Origin: Epilithonimonas xixisoli
GTDB lineage: Bacteria; Bacteroidota; Bacteroidia; Flavobacteriales; Weeksellaceae
Assembly: GCF_004365655.1 (NCBI RefSeq)
Contig: NZ_SOEO01000002.1
Location: 496,001-560,000 of the forward strand
Length of the DNA: 64,000 nt
Direction of reading: 5' to 3'
The position numbers were made by a program, and so were the translations under genes. The notes under the pieces were generated by a model, which was not told where the DNA came from, searched no databases, and saw nothing but the letters and a program-made list of their open reading frames with translations. Of the stretch, positions 1 to 9,900 are shown in pieces. The stretch's first letter is position 1; every line of letters starts with the position of its first letter.

Positions 1-1458
1 CATCATCTGGATTGCTTTGTCCGAAGCCATTTTTTTCACCATCACATCAGGTTTTGCTTCGTACAAAACTTTACCATCTTTCATTATTTTATCGATGAAA
101 AGAGGCTTTACCATTTTCCCTTTGTTGGCAATTCCGTTGTAGAAAGCCACCAATTGCAACAGCGGAAAACGGGAAGAATATCCGTAACCCAATGACGCCA
201 AAGTTGCTTTGTTCCAACGCTTGCTTTGAGGTGTTTGAATCGAAGGTTTTGCAATTCCTGGTAATTCGATTTGCATTTTGTCGAACATCTTCCAACGTTT
301 CAAATGGTCGATAAAAACCTGAGGTTTGTCTGCGTAATGTTCTGTAATCAATTTTGCTGCGCCCACGTTGCTTGACTTCGCCAAAACGTCGCTAACATCA
401 TAAGTTCCGCCACCGTGACCGTCTGTGATTCTTTGTCCCGCGTAAGTCCAGATTCCATTTCCGATGTTAACTTTTGTATTCTCATCAATAAAACCATCGT
501 CCATCGCCGCCAAAAGTGAAACGGTTTTGAATGTAGAACCCGGTTCCTGAGCATCTTTAACCGTATAATTGTAAGCATCAACGTAGATTCCCGGTTCGGT
601 TCTTCTGAGATTGACCATCGCTTTGATTTTCCCAGTTTCAACTTCCATTACGACAACACTTCCGTGGTTCGCATCGAATTTGATGAGTTGATTTTCCAAG
701 GCAGAATGTGCAATATCCTGAATTCTTAAATCCAAAGTCGTATAAACATCTTGTCCGTCAACTGGCTCTTGAACTTTCCAGTAATCGATTGGTTTCCATT
801 GAGAAGAAGTAATTTTTTGCTCCAAACGTTTTCCATCAATTCCTGTTAAGAATTTGCTAAAAGCACCTTCCAAACCAGATTTTGATTCGCCATTATCAGC
901 ACCGATTGTTCCAGCCCCAATTTGAGTTGTTGCCAATTCTCTTCGGAAATTTCTTTCTACAATGAATCCACCTTTATTCTTTCCTTTTTTGAAAATTGGG
1001 AAATTTCTGATTCTGTCATATTCGTCAAAATCAAGACCTTTTGCCAAAAGATAATATTGGTTATTCTTCTGATTCTGAGCGTCTAATTTTGCCCGGAAAT
1101 AACTTCGCGGTTTATCGAACATTTTGCTGAGAGAGTCTGTCAAAGCGCCAATATTATTGGAATAAATTGTATCTCTCATCGATTTGAAATCCAGATAGAC
1201 ATCGTAGCGCATCACCGTTGTCGCCAAGATAGAACCGTCCGAAGCGAAAAGGTTACCACGAGCGGCCTTAAGAGTTGCTTCGCGGTAGTTTTTGCTGATA
1301 TAATTATTTTCAAATTCTTCAACATTGGTATTTTGAAGAATGAGAATCCTCGTTAAAAAAATAACAAACAAAACGAAAGCACCCAACACAAAAAGGTAGC
1401 CCCACTTCAACGCATTGGAACGCTTTTTTTCGTAATTGTTATTTGGTTGCTTTATCAT
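1..1458 (-). CDS. ftsI: Penicillin-binding protein, FtsI/PBP3-type division transpeptidase (3' end beyond window)
   Basis: Septal peptidoglycan DD-transpeptidase anchored in the inner membrane. The start at 1458 (MIKQPNNNYEKKRS) gives a short basic cytoplasmic tail, one membrane segment near residues 20-36, a dimerisation domain and then the transpeptidase domain. The acylated serine lies in GSTFK (Ser about 308), and the second motif is KSSNVGAAKL (SxN about 362-364), 54 residues on as usual for the family. The KTG motif and any PASTA domain lie beyond position 1. The start overlaps the end of ftsL by 20 nt, so the two are probably translationally coupled. The gene order mraZ-rsmH-ftsL-ftsI is the classic division cluster. 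Only 486 codons are visible; the family is usually about 650 residues in Bacteroidota. Confidence 0.93.
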   Translation of the reverse strand, partial: MIKQPNNNYEKKRSNALKWGYLFVLGAFVLFVIFLTRILILQNTNVEEFENNYISKNYREATLKAARGNLFASDGSILATTVMRYDVYLDFKSMRDTIYSNNIGALTDSLSKMFDKPRSYFRAKLDAQNQKNNQYYLLAKGLDFDEYDRIRNFPIFKKGKNKGGFIVERNFRRELATTQIGAGTIGADNGESKSGLEGAFSKFLTGIDGKRLEQKITSSQWKPIDYWKVQEPVDGQDVYTTLDLRIQDIAHSALENQLIKFDANHGSVVVMEVETGKIKAMVNLRRTEPGIYVDAYNYTVKDAQEPGSTFKTVSLLAAMDDGFIDENTKVNIGNGIWTYAGQRITDGHGGGTYDVSDVLAKSSNVGAAKLITEHYADKPQVFIDHLKRWKMFDKMQIELPGIAKPSIQTPQSKRWNKATLASLGYGYSSRFPLLQLVAFYNGIANKGKMVKPLFIDKIMKDGKVLYEAKPDVMVKKMASDKAIQMM

Positions 1459-1804
1459 CTGTGCTATCAATTTTTATCAATAATTTCATCGGGTGGCTTT
1501 CCAAACTCACCAGTGAATCCTGAACCATTTCTTTTCCCAGTTCGGATTCCATTCTAATTTTTATCAGTCGGCTTTGTGCGTATGCATTTCGCGACTTGTA
1601 TTCTTCTGTTTCTTCTTTTAGTTTGTTGACGTGCTCAATTTTTGTATTCACCAAATGGTTGCTGTAAATCATCACCATCAACAAAGCGAAAATGAACACG
1701 AAATATTTGTAATGCGCTTTTACCTCATCACGATTAAGAAAATTCCCTTTTATGATGTCCATAAAAGTGAGTCTCTTCTGTTTGTTTTGAGTTAATTTTG
1801 CCAA
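1439..1804 (-). CDS. ftsL: FtsL-like cell division protein
   Basis: Small bitopic division protein that would bridge FtsB-type partners and the FtsI/FtsW synthase. The 121 residues show a basic N-terminus, one membrane segment (about 35-51, YFVFIFALLMVMIYS) and then a charged, leucine-spaced stretch of coiled-coil type, which is the usual FtsL layout. Primary sequence is poorly conserved, so the name rests mainly on size, topology and position between rsmH and ftsI. The start used here is TTG at 1804 (MAKLTQNK); the first in-frame ATG is residue 15 (position 1762) and would leave a shorter cytoplasmic tail. A TCA-rich repeat lies directly upstream of the TTG. Confidence 0.8.
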   Translation of the reverse strand: MAKLTQNKQKRLTFMDIIKGNFLNRDEVKAHYKYFVFIFALLMVMIYSNHLVNTKIEHVNKLKEETEEYKSRNAYAQSRLIKIRMESELGKEMVQDSLVSLESHPMKLLIKIDSTDDKATK

Positions 1805-1807
1805 CTT

Positions 1808-1888
1808 ATATTATAATTGATAAATGATGATTGATAAATGATAATCAGATGAATCTTAATCGCTCATCAATTATCGCTTATCATTTAT
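1808..1888. repeat. TCA-rich intergenic repeat with inverted arms, copy 1
   Basis: Spacer between rsmH and ftsL. ATAAATGATAA (1834-1844) has its perfect complement TTATCATTTAT at 1878-1888, the right arm reaching over the rsmH stop codon. Read on the minus strand, the part next to the ftsL start is a run of ATCATTTATCA-like words. Related sequence lies before rsmH, accD and asd. Confidence 0.7.
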
Positions 1889-2778
1889 ATTTTCGTTCCT
1901 ATTCTCATTTTTGCGCTTCTGGCGCGTGAGTTTTCTTCTATTTCTTTATCGTCTGGGATGATTGCTTTTGTCTTTAACAATTCAAAAGTTTTCTTGTAAT
2001 TCCCATAAATATCACGAGGTGGTTCACCTTCGAACATTCCATTTTTCAGGAAACGTTTTACCAATCTGTCTTCCAAAGAATGGTAAGAAATCATCACCAA
2101 TCTGCCTTCCGGCTTCAAAACTTTGTACGATTGAACCAATAATTCCTTCAAAACTTCCAATTCCTGATTCACTTCAATTCTGATTGCCTGAAAAATCTGA
2201 GCGAAGAATTTATTCTGTTTGAAAGCTGGGATGTAACTGAAAAGCGATTTCAATTCATCCGTCGTATTGATTTTTTTTGTCTTTCTGTGATGAACGATTT
2301 CTCTGGCCAACTTTCTGGACTCTCTTAGTTCCCCATAATTATATAGCACATTCGCCAAATCTTCCTCTTCATATTCATTGATGATTTTCTTCGCATCAAG
2401 ACCTTGCATCACGTTCATTCTCATATCCAGAGGCGCATTGCTTCTGATAGAAAATCCGCGTTCTGCTTCATCAAATTGATGAGAAGAAACACCCAAATCC
2501 GCCAAAATCCCATCAACGCCCGTCACGCCATAAGCCAACAACGAGTTCTCCAAAAACCTGAAATTCTGATTAATCAAAGTGAATCTCGGGTCGTCAATTG
2601 TATTCTTCAACGCATCCAAATCTTGGTCGAAAGCGTACAATTTCCCTTTGTCCGAAAGTCGGCTGAGAATCTCACGGGAATGTCCGCCACCACCGAAAGT
2701 GCAGTCCACGTAGATGCCGTCCGGATTGGTTACCAGACCATCTACACTTTGTTTCAGCAAGACTGGATTATGATACAT
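1885..2778 (-). CDS. rsmH: 16S rRNA (cytosine(1402)-N(4))-methyltransferase RsmH
   Basis: Cytoplasmic SAM-dependent enzyme that N4-methylates C1402 of 16S rRNA (formerly MraW). The conserved N-terminus MYHNPVLLKQSVDGL fixes the start at 2778, giving 297 residues; the reading frame stays open 30 codons further upstream, but that part reads through the spacer repeat and is not family-like. The SAM-binding loop is seen as VDCTFGGGGHSREIL (about 25-39), followed by ADLGVSSHQFDEAERGFS and the late motif ISYHSLEDRLVKRF. It is the second gene of the division cluster, 64 nt after mraZ. Confidence 0.97.
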   Translation of the reverse strand: MYHNPVLLKQSVDGLVTNPDGIYVDCTFGGGGHSREILSRLSDKGKLYAFDQDLDALKNTIDDPRFTLINQNFRFLENSLLAYGVTGVDGILADLGVSSHQFDEAERGFSIRSNAPLDMRMNVMQGLDAKKIINEYEEEDLANVLYNYGELRESRKLAREIVHHRKTKKINTTDELKSLFSYIPAFKQNKFFAQIFQAIRIEVNQELEVLKELLVQSYKVLKPEGRLVMISYHSLEDRLVKRFLKNGMFEGEPPRDIYGNYKKTFELLKTKAIIPDDKEIEENSRARSAKMRIGTKI

Positions 2779-2850
2779 ATTTTTTATAATTGATAGATGA
2801 TGAGTGATAAATGATATTTTGACTCTCTTAGTCTCTTGTCTTTTAGTCTG
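2779..2850. repeat. TCA-rich repeat before rsmH plus AGAC-word repeat after mraZ
   Basis: On the minus strand, the mraZ stop region is followed by a run of AGAC-containing words (GACTAAAAGACAAGAGACTA) and then by ATCATTTATCACTCATCATC and ATCAATTATAAAAA immediately before the rsmH ATG. The AGAC words recur after fumC (36585-36612); the TCA words recur before ftsL, accD and asd. Confidence 0.5.
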
Positions 2851-3313
2851 CTGTCTCTCCCGAATCAAGGTTTCCCATTACGTCTTCTGCGAGGTTTGCG
2901 AAATCTATTTCACTTACTGCGATGACCTGCTCGTAGGATTCTTTGTCCCAAATCTCGAAGAGTTCGCCAGCACTTGTGATGACGATTTCCTTGTTGAGAT
3001 TGGCAAACTGCGTCAAATCTTTGCTGATTTGCAGACGACCGACGTTATCCATTTCCACGGTTTTCACACCAGCGGTAAACATTCTGATGAAATCCGCATT
3101 TTTCTTGACAAATCGATTGAGTGCATTTATCTTTGCCATCAATCTGTCCCAAGGTTCCATCGGGTAAACTTCCAGACATTTTTGAAACACCGAACGTTTG
3201 ACGATAAATGGCTCATCTGCAAAGTGTTCCATCTGCTTCGTAAGCGAAGCAGGCAGTTTGATGCGCCCTTTGTCATCTATTTTACACTCGTATGTTCCAA
3301 TGAAGTTTTTCAT
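2843..3313 (-). CDS. mraZ: Division/cell wall cluster transcriptional repressor MraZ
   Basis: DNA-binding protein of the AbrB/MraZ fold that represses its own division cluster in other bacteria. The start at 3313 (MKNFIGTYECKIDDKGRIKL) gives 156 residues with the two MraZ half-domains; the second carries VKTVEMDNVGRLQISKDL (about 80-97). An upstream in-frame start would add ten residues not seen in the family. The gene heads the cluster. A -7 box and three tandem GTGG boxes sit directly upstream, matching the autorepression known for MraZ. Confidence 0.95.
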   Translation of the reverse strand: MKNFIGTYECKIDDKGRIKLPASLTKQMEHFADEPFIVKRSVFQKCLEVYPMEPWDRLMAKINALNRFVKKNADFIRMFTAGVKTVEMDNVGRLQISKDLTQFANLNKEIVITSAGELFEIWDKESYEQVIAVSEIDFANLAEDVMGNLDSGETAD

Positions 3314-3319
3314 TTGGAG

Positions 3320-3327
3320 CAAATTTA
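3320..3327 (-). promoter_or_regulatory. Probable -7 box for mraZ
   Basis: Reads TAAATTTG on the minus strand, a full match to the Bacteroidota -7 consensus TAnnTTTG. It lies 6 nt from the mraZ start codon, just downstream of the MraZ boxes. No clear -33 TTTG is present; the boxes occupy that region. Confidence 0.5.
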
Positions 3328-3333
3328 TATAAA

Positions 3334-3363
3334 TTTCTACCACATTTTACCACTTTTGCCCAC
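3334..3363 (-). promoter_or_regulatory. MraZ operator: three tandem boxes at 10-bp spacing
   Basis: On the minus strand three decamers follow each other: GTGGGCAAAA, GTGGTAAAAT and GTGGTAGAAA, with GTGG beginning at 3363, 3353 and 3343. The MraZ sites known from enterics and mycoplasmas are direct repeats of TGGG/GTGG with the same one-helical-turn period. Position upstream of mraZ and overlap with the -33 region fit autorepression. Confidence 0.75.
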
Positions 3364-3548
3364 AATTGTACTTAATGTTTATAACTTTTTGGTTTCAGGG
3401 CAGTCTTGGCTAATGGTTTGATTTAAAATCGATTAAATATAAATATTAAGAAATCCTTTATCATAAAGGCTTTTCTTTGAGTGGTTTAAAAAAATGGTGT
3501 TAAAATTGCCCATTATTTAAAATCATTCTAAACCCAAAATCAAATCCT

Positions 3549-3626
3549 TATATTTGTTATATGAATCGCCATACTTCAAAATTTAAAATACTGATGGATA
3601 AAAAAGCGATTGCATCTGACCTTTAA
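3549..3626 (+). other. Possible leaderless 21-residue upstream ORF before the nitroreductase gene
   Basis: A perfect -7 box TATATTTG (3549-3556) lies 4 nt before an ATG at 3561 that opens a 21-codon frame (MNRHTSKFKILMDKKAIAS then DL) ending with TAA at 3624-3626, 20 nt before the nitroreductase ATG. Either the transcript starts here as a long leader for the nitroreductase, or a tiny peptide is made. The rest of the 3364-3548 spacer is AT-rich with nothing recognisable. Confidence 0.35.
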
Positions 3627-3646
3627 AAATCAATAAGTTTCTGCAT

Positions 3647-4273
3647 ATGAATTATTTAGAAGCGCTTAACTGGCGATATTCTGTAAAAAGATTTAACGGA
3701 AAAAAGATTTCCTCCGAAAAACTGAACAATATTTTGGAAGCTGGAAGATTGTCAGTCAGCTCACAAGGACTTCAACCTTATCATCTTTTGGTGGTGGAAA
3801 ATGATGAAACGATTCAGAAATTGATTCCGGCTTTTTACAATCCATCGCAGATTTCGACTTGCTCCCATTTGATTGCTTTGGTTTCGAAGACCAATATCAA
3901 TAAGGAATATGTCGATAATTATTTCAGTCATATTATTAATGAACGAGGCGTGACTTTGGAACAATTAGTGGCTTTTAGGAATAATATCAATTCCCAATTG
4001 GAAAATCAAACTTCGCAGGAAATGGAAAGTTGGTCGGAGAAACAGAGTTACATCGTTCTTGGTTCTTTGATAATGGCTTCCGCACAGGAAAATATCGACA
4101 CTTGCCCGATGGAAGGCTTTAGACAAGACATCTTGGAAGACATTTTGAAAATTGATAAAGAAAGTGAGAAAATCGCAGTGGTTCTGACTTTAGGTTACAG
4201 AGCTGAGGATGATAATTTTCAAAACTTCAAAAAAGTGAGAAAACCTGCGGATAAGTTCATCAAATTCTTATAA
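3647..4273 (+). CDS. Nitroreductase-family NAD(P)H oxidoreductase
   Basis: FMN-dependent oxidoreductase of the nitroreductase fold, cytoplasmic, 208 residues as usual. The N-terminal FMN phosphate-binding region is seen as ALNWRYSVKRFNGKKIS (about 7-23), followed by GRLSVSSQGLQPYHLLVVEN (about 33-52) and a late AVVLTLGYRAEDD (about 178-190), which places it near the NfsB/NfnB or YdgI-type group. The natural substrate cannot be read from sequence; candidates are quinones, nitroaromatics or other electrophiles. It precedes nadB by 52 nt, but I see no shared pathway. Confidence 0.88.
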   Translation: MNYLEALNWRYSVKRFNGKKISSEKLNNILEAGRLSVSSQGLQPYHLLVVENDETIQKLIPAFYNPSQISTCSHLIALVSKTNINKEYVDNYFSHIINERGVTLEQLVAFRNNINSQLENQTSQEMESWSEKQSYIVLGSLIMASAQENIDTCPMEGFRQDILEDILKIDKESEKIAVVLTLGYRAEDDNFQNFKKVRKPADKFIKFL

Positions 4274-4325
4274 CTTTATTCTTTTGAATTTCCTCAGATA
4301 TTTTTGAGGGCAGTAATTATTATTT

Positions 4326-5921
4326 ATGATAAAAACAGACGTTCTTGTAATCGGTTCCGGAATCTCAGGCCTTTCTTATGCCATCAAAATCTCCGAACAA
4401 TTGCCAGACACCAAAATCATCATCGTGACAAAAGGTAATGAGGATGAGAGCAATACAAAATATGCGCAAGGCGGATTGGCCGTTGTCACAGATTTTTCCA
4501 AAGATAATTTTCAAAAACATATAGACGATACCTTGCGTGCCGGCGATTACATCAATGACCCAGAAATCGTAAGAATGGTGGTGGAAGAAGCGCCACTCAG
4601 ATTCAATGAAATCGTGGAATGGGGCGCGAAATTTGACCAAGAGAAAGGACAATATTCACTCGGACGAGAAGGCGGACACACGGAAAACCGAATCGTGCAT
4701 CACAAAGATATTACAGGTTTTGAAATCGAAAGAGCACTTTTGGAAACCGTCAACAATTCTCCGAATATCGAAATGTTGGCGCATCATTACGTCATCGATT
4801 TGATTACGCAACACCACGTTCCAAATAAAAAATTCGAGAAAGAAAATCTTGATTGTTACGGCGCTTACGTCCTTGATGAGAAAAATAAAAAAATAAAAAA
4901 AATAACTGCAAAAATCACTTTGGTTGCAACCGGAGGCGCAGGTCACGTTTATAAAAACACAACCAATCCAATTATCGCAACTGGCGACGGAATTGCCTTT
5001 GTTCACAGGGCTCACGGCAAGGTTTCGAATATGCAATATTATCAGTTTCATCCAACTGCGATGTACTCCAAACGTGACGGAATGTTGTTTTTGATTTCCG
5101 AAGCTGTTCGTGGCGATGGTGCAAAACTGAGAACCAAATCCGGCAAACCTTTTATGCAGAAATACGATGAGCGCGAGGAATTGGCTTCCAGAGACATCGT
5201 TGCAAGAGGAATTGACAATGAACTGAAAATCAGCGGAGACGATTATGTTGGTTTGGATTGCCGAGAGATGGACAAGGAAAAATTCATCCATCACTTCCCG
5301 AATATTTACAAAAAATGTATGGATGAAGGAATCGACCCAATGAAGGAGTTGATTCCTGTGGTTCCGGCTTGTCATTATCTGATGGGCGGAATTGATACGG
5401 ATAAAAACGGACAATCTTCCATCAAAAATCTTTTTGCTGTTGGAGAATGTACCAATTCCGGACTTCACGGCGCAAATCGTTTAGCTTCGAATTCACTTTT
5501 GGAAGGTTTGGTTTTCGGTCACAATGCGGCGATGAAAACGGTTGAACTATTGAAAGAAAATGATTTTAATTTTGATGATTTAAAAGCTGTTCCGGAATGG
5601 AATGAAGAGGGAATGAAAATGATGGACGAAATGGTTCTCGTAACTTACCTCAGAAAACAGCTTCAGGAAATGATGAGCGATTTGGTTGCGATTGTTAGAA
5701 GCAACGCAAGATTAGAACTCGCTAAGAAAAAACAACGTGAAATTTATGAAGCTGTAACAGAACTTTATAATTATTCCATCCTTTCGCCACAACTTTCGGA
5801 ATTGAGGAATCTGGTAAATGTTTCTTATTTGATTATTAAACATTCTCTTGAAATGAAAGAAAATAAAGGAGCATTTTACAATAAGGATTTGGCTACGAAA
5901 CCGCTTTTGATTAATGAATAA
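4326..5921 (+). CDS. nadB: L-aspartate oxidase
   Basis: Flavoenzyme that oxidises L-aspartate to iminoaspartate, the first step of de novo NAD synthesis. The FAD-binding GSGISGLSYA is at residues 10-19. The succinate dehydrogenase/fumarate reductase-type body is seen in KYAQGGLAVV, GREGGHTENRIVHHKDITG and SEAVRGDGAKLR, followed by HYLMGGIDTD and GLHGANRLASNSLLEGLVFG near residues 380-400 and a helical C-terminus. Length 531 is close to the roughly 540 of E. coli NadB. nadC follows after 103 nt; nadA is not in this window. The next gene in the pathway order (quinolinate synthase) must therefore be elsewhere or replaced. Confidence 0.96.
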   Translation: MIKTDVLVIGSGISGLSYAIKISEQLPDTKIIIVTKGNEDESNTKYAQGGLAVVTDFSKDNFQKHIDDTLRAGDYINDPEIVRMVVEEAPLRFNEIVEWGAKFDQEKGQYSLGREGGHTENRIVHHKDITGFEIERALLETVNNSPNIEMLAHHYVIDLITQHHVPNKKFEKENLDCYGAYVLDEKNKKIKKITAKITLVATGGAGHVYKNTTNPIIATGDGIAFVHRAHGKVSNMQYYQFHPTAMYSKRDGMLFLISEAVRGDGAKLRTKSGKPFMQKYDEREELASRDIVARGIDNELKISGDDYVGLDCREMDKEKFIHHFPNIYKKCMDEGIDPMKELIPVVPACHYLMGGIDTDKNGQSSIKNLFAVGECTNSGLHGANRLASNSLLEGLVFGHNAAMKTVELLKENDFNFDDLKAVPEWNEEGMKMMDEMVLVTYLRKQLQEMMSDLVAIVRSNARLELAKKKQREIYEAVTELYNYSILSPQLSELRNLVNVSYLIIKHSLEMKENKGAFYNKDLATKPLLINE

Positions 5922-6024
5922 AATCTGTAAAACATATTTATGTAAAATGTATTAACGATTTAAAATAACTAAAAAAAGCTTTAATACATAAATACTTTTT
6001 ACATTAGTACAAAAATAAAAACCA

Positions 6025-6888
6025 ATGAAAAGACCAACATACGCCACAGATAAAGTTTTAAAAGAATTCATCAGAACTGCTTTGGAAGAAGATATCCAAA
6101 ACGGTGACCACTCTACACTTTCCACCATTCCGAAAGACCTTGAACAAAAAGCGCAACTTATAGTAAAGGAGAATTGCATTCTGGCCGGCGTGGAATTGGC
6201 GGAAATTATTTTCAAACATTTTGATAAGAATTTGAAAGTCGAGGTCTTCATTAAAGATGGAGAACCTGCAAAAAAAGGAGATATCGCTTTCATCGTCACT
6301 GGAAAAGCAAGGTCAATTCTATCAACAGAACGTTTGGTTCTTAATTGTATGCAAAGGATGAGCGGAATCGCGACGATGACGTACGATTGGGATTCCAGAT
6401 TAGTAGGAACAAAAACCAAACTTCTCGATACCAGAAAGACAACACCGAATTTCCGAGTTTGCGAAAAATGGGCAGTTGCAATTGGTGGTGGAACCAACCA
6501 CAGATATGGACTTTATGATATGATAATGCTGAAAGATAATCACGTCGATTACAACGGAAGCATCACCAATGCTGTGAAAATGGCAAAAGACTATGTCAAA
6601 AAAAATAAGCTGAAACTTAAGATAGAAGTCGAAACACGAAATTTGATAGAAGTAAAAGAAGCTGTAAAATCCGGCGCTGACAGGATTATGTTTGATAATA
6701 TGCCAGTCGAAATGATGGCTGAAGCCGTAAAAATCGTGAATGGAAAAACTGAGACCGAAGCATCGGGGGGAATCACACGTGATGTGTTAAATTCGGTGGC
6801 GCAAACTGGTGTAGATTTCATCTCAGCAGGCGCAATTACCCATTCTTCGAGCAATATCGACCTGAGTCTCAAGGCTTTAAAAATTTAA
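6025..6888 (+). CDS. nadC: Nicotinate-nucleotide pyrophosphorylase (carboxylating), quinolinate phosphoribosyltransferase
   Basis: Converts quinolinate and PRPP to nicotinate mononucleotide with loss of CO2. The 287 residues carry the family signatures LDTRKTTPNFRVCEKWAV (about 133-150), GGGTNHRYGLYDMIMLKDNH, KIEVETRNLIEVKEA and SGADRIMFDNM, and the C-terminal phosphate-binding EASGGI. N-terminal and alpha/beta-barrel domains are both complete. It follows nadB on the same strand, so two of the three de novo NAD enzymes are side by side; nadK lies far off at 59641-60513. Confidence 0.97.
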   Translation: MKRPTYATDKVLKEFIRTALEEDIQNGDHSTLSTIPKDLEQKAQLIVKENCILAGVELAEIIFKHFDKNLKVEVFIKDGEPAKKGDIAFIVTGKARSILSTERLVLNCMQRMSGIATMTYDWDSRLVGTKTKLLDTRKTTPNFRVCEKWAVAIGGGTNHRYGLYDMIMLKDNHVDYNGSITNAVKMAKDYVKKNKLKLKIEVETRNLIEVKEAVKSGADRIMFDNMPVEMMAEAVKIVNGKTETEASGGITRDVLNSVAQTGVDFISAGAITHSSSNIDLSLKALKI

Positions 6889-6948
6889 CACTCTATTAAC
6901 AGTTCTTATCATTATTTTTAAGACTTTTGCGACATAAATCTTAAGAAA

Positions 6949-9900
6949 ATGAAAAAGTCACTAATCGTTGCAATTTTACTTGCCGGTTTTTTCACAGCAA
7001 CTGCACAGGTAACCACTAGTAGTGTAAGTGGAGTTGTTACTCAATCTGCGGGTAAAAAAACTGCTGGAGCAACAATCAAAGCAGTTCACCAACCTTCTGG
7101 AACTGTATATTCTGGAGTTTCTAACAGCTCTGGTTATTTCAATCTACCGAATCTTCGTGTTGGAGGTCCTTATACAATTGAAATTACCTATGCTAATTTG
7201 AAACCTGTTGTATATGATGATGTATATCTTCAATTAGGTGAGCCTTTTGCTGCTGACGCTATGTTGACAAATGAAAGCGAAACTTCAATTGATGCAGTGA
7301 AAATTGTTGCTATTGGAAGAAATTCTAGAAAAAATGGAGCAACAACCGTTGTTGGCAAAAAGCAAATAGAAAGCATGCCGACTCTAAGCAGATCTCTTCA
7401 AGACTTTACAAGACTTACGCCTCAGGCTAATGGAAACTCTTTTGGAGGAGCAAACAACAGATACAACAATATTACAATTGATGGTGCTGTAAACAATGAT
7501 GTATTTGGACTTTCTGGTTCTGGTACGCCTGGTGGGCAAGCTGGCACACAGCCAATCTCATTGGATGCTATTCAAGAAATCCAAGTAGCTCTAGCTCCTT
7601 TCGATGTTACTCAAGGAAACTTTACAGGAGCAGGCGTAAATGCAGTTACAAGATCTGGGACTAACAAATTTGAAGGTTCATTATATTTCTTCGGAAGAAA
7701 TGAAAAAACAATTGGTAAAAGTGTAATCACGGGTGAAAAATCTTCAAAATTTAGCGATACACAATACGGTTTTAGAGTTGGTGGTCCTATAATTAAAGAT
7801 AAATTATTCTTCTTCTTCAATGCAGAATCTGGAAGAAGAACTTCTCCTTTAGCTTTCAACGCTGGAGAAGCCGGAAGTACTATGACCAATGACATTGCTC
7901 AGCAGATTGCAGATTACACACTTTCAAAGTATGGATATGACGTTGGTAGCTATGGTCCTCAAGACATCCAAACTCAAAACAACAAGTTTTTTGGAAAGAT
8001 TGACTGGAATATCAATGACAAGCACCAGTTAGCAATTCGTTATAACTACATCGATGCATTTGATGACAACATATCAAGAAGTGGGAACTTCTTCAGATTT
8101 GGAAACAATGCTTATAAATTCACGAATAAACAAAGTGGTTTAGTTGCTGAATTAAGAAGTAATTTCAACAGTAGTTTTTCAAATAACTTAATCTTAGGAT
8201 ATTCTTCTATCAAAGATAGTCGTGATACAGCGGGAAGCCCTTTTCCACAAGTCACTATTTTGAATATTGGAGGAGTTTCAGGAGCATCTGCAGAATTTGG
8301 GTCTCAAAGAAGTTCATTTGCTAATGAATTAGACCAAACTATTTTTGAAGTGACTGATAACTTCAAATGGAATGTTGGAAAAAACACTTTCACTTTAGGA
8401 ACTCATAACGAATTTTTCAGTTTCAGAAACTTATTCATCAACAACTTGAATGGTAGATGGGATTTTAACAGTGTAGCAGATTATTTAAACAATGTTCCTG
8501 CGAGAGTTAGAGCAACATATTCTCTTGTTCCAGGACAAACAAGACCAGAAGCTAAATTCAGTGCTGCTCAGTTAGCATTCTACGCTCAAGGAGAATCTGA
8601 GGTTTTCAAAAACTTTAGATTAACATATGGTATTAGATTAGATGTTCCAATCATTAGTGATGAACCTTTAAGAAATCCAAAAATCGAAGCTGCTTTCCCT
8701 GGATACAGAACAGACAATACGCCAAGCGGACAATTGTTATGGGCACCAAGAGCTGGATTTAATTATAATGTAAACGGCGATAGATCTCTTGTAATACGTG
8801 GTGGTGCTGGTGTATTCACTGGAAGAGTACCTTTCGTTTGGTTGTCTAACCAGTTTACAAACAGTGGAATGCTGTTCGGTACAGTTGATGCAAGAACAAC
8901 TGGTATCAACGGTGGCAATGGATTTGACCCAAATATTGAAAATCAACAAAATATGGGTTCAGGATCTACGCGTGCTGAGGTTAATCTAGTAAGCGATGAT
9001 TTCAAAATCCCTCAAGTATTGAGATTCAACTTAGCTGGAGACTTCAGACTACCTGGAGGAGTCAACGCGACATTGGAAGGAATGGTTTCAAAAACAATGA
9101 ATAACATTGTATATTCTGACATCAATATTTCTGGAAGCAATGCAAGCATCAATCCTGCTTTATCTGGTGGTGCAGATACAAGACCTAATTATGCTGGACA
9201 AAGAGTGAATGCTACCGATTTTACCAATGTTATTTTAATGAGTAATTCTAGCAGAGGTTATACTTATAGTTTAACAACTCAATTACAAAAATCATTCGGT
9301 TTCGGTTTAGATTTAATGGCAGCTTACACACACGGTCAATCTGCTTCTATTAATGATGGTAATAGTAGTACAGCACTATCTAACTGGGAGTTTACACAAG
9401 TTGTAACAAACCCAAATAATCCTTCTTTAGCAAATTCTAACTTCGATATCAGACACAGAACTATTGGAAGTGCTGGTTACAGAATAGAGTATGGAAGAAA
9501 CAAAGCATTTGCAACAGGATTCAGTCTATTCTACGCAGGAACATCAGGATCGCCTTTCACATATTTGTATAATGGTGACGTGAATGGTGATGGTGCTTTC
9601 TCTAATGATCTTATCTATGTTCCTAAAACAGCAAGTGAAATTAAATTAGTTGCTTTAACAGGATCTAACCCAGCAACAGTTGCACAACAATGGGCTGCAT
9701 TGGATGCTTTCATCGAGCAAGATCCTTACTTGAGAACTAGAAGAGGACAATATGCTGAGAGAAATGGTGCTAGAACACCTTGGGAACACAAATTCGATAT
9801 GAGAATCACTCAAGATTTGGGAATTACAATCAAGGACAGAGTTCACAGATTCCAATTGACATTTGATATCTTCAATGTAGGAAATCTTCTTAACAAAGAT

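Noticed and set aside
2404-2793. 129-codon plus-strand ORF inside rsmH
   Set aside because: Shadow frame of a well-supported gene without independent motifs; the same holds for the other long antisense frames.
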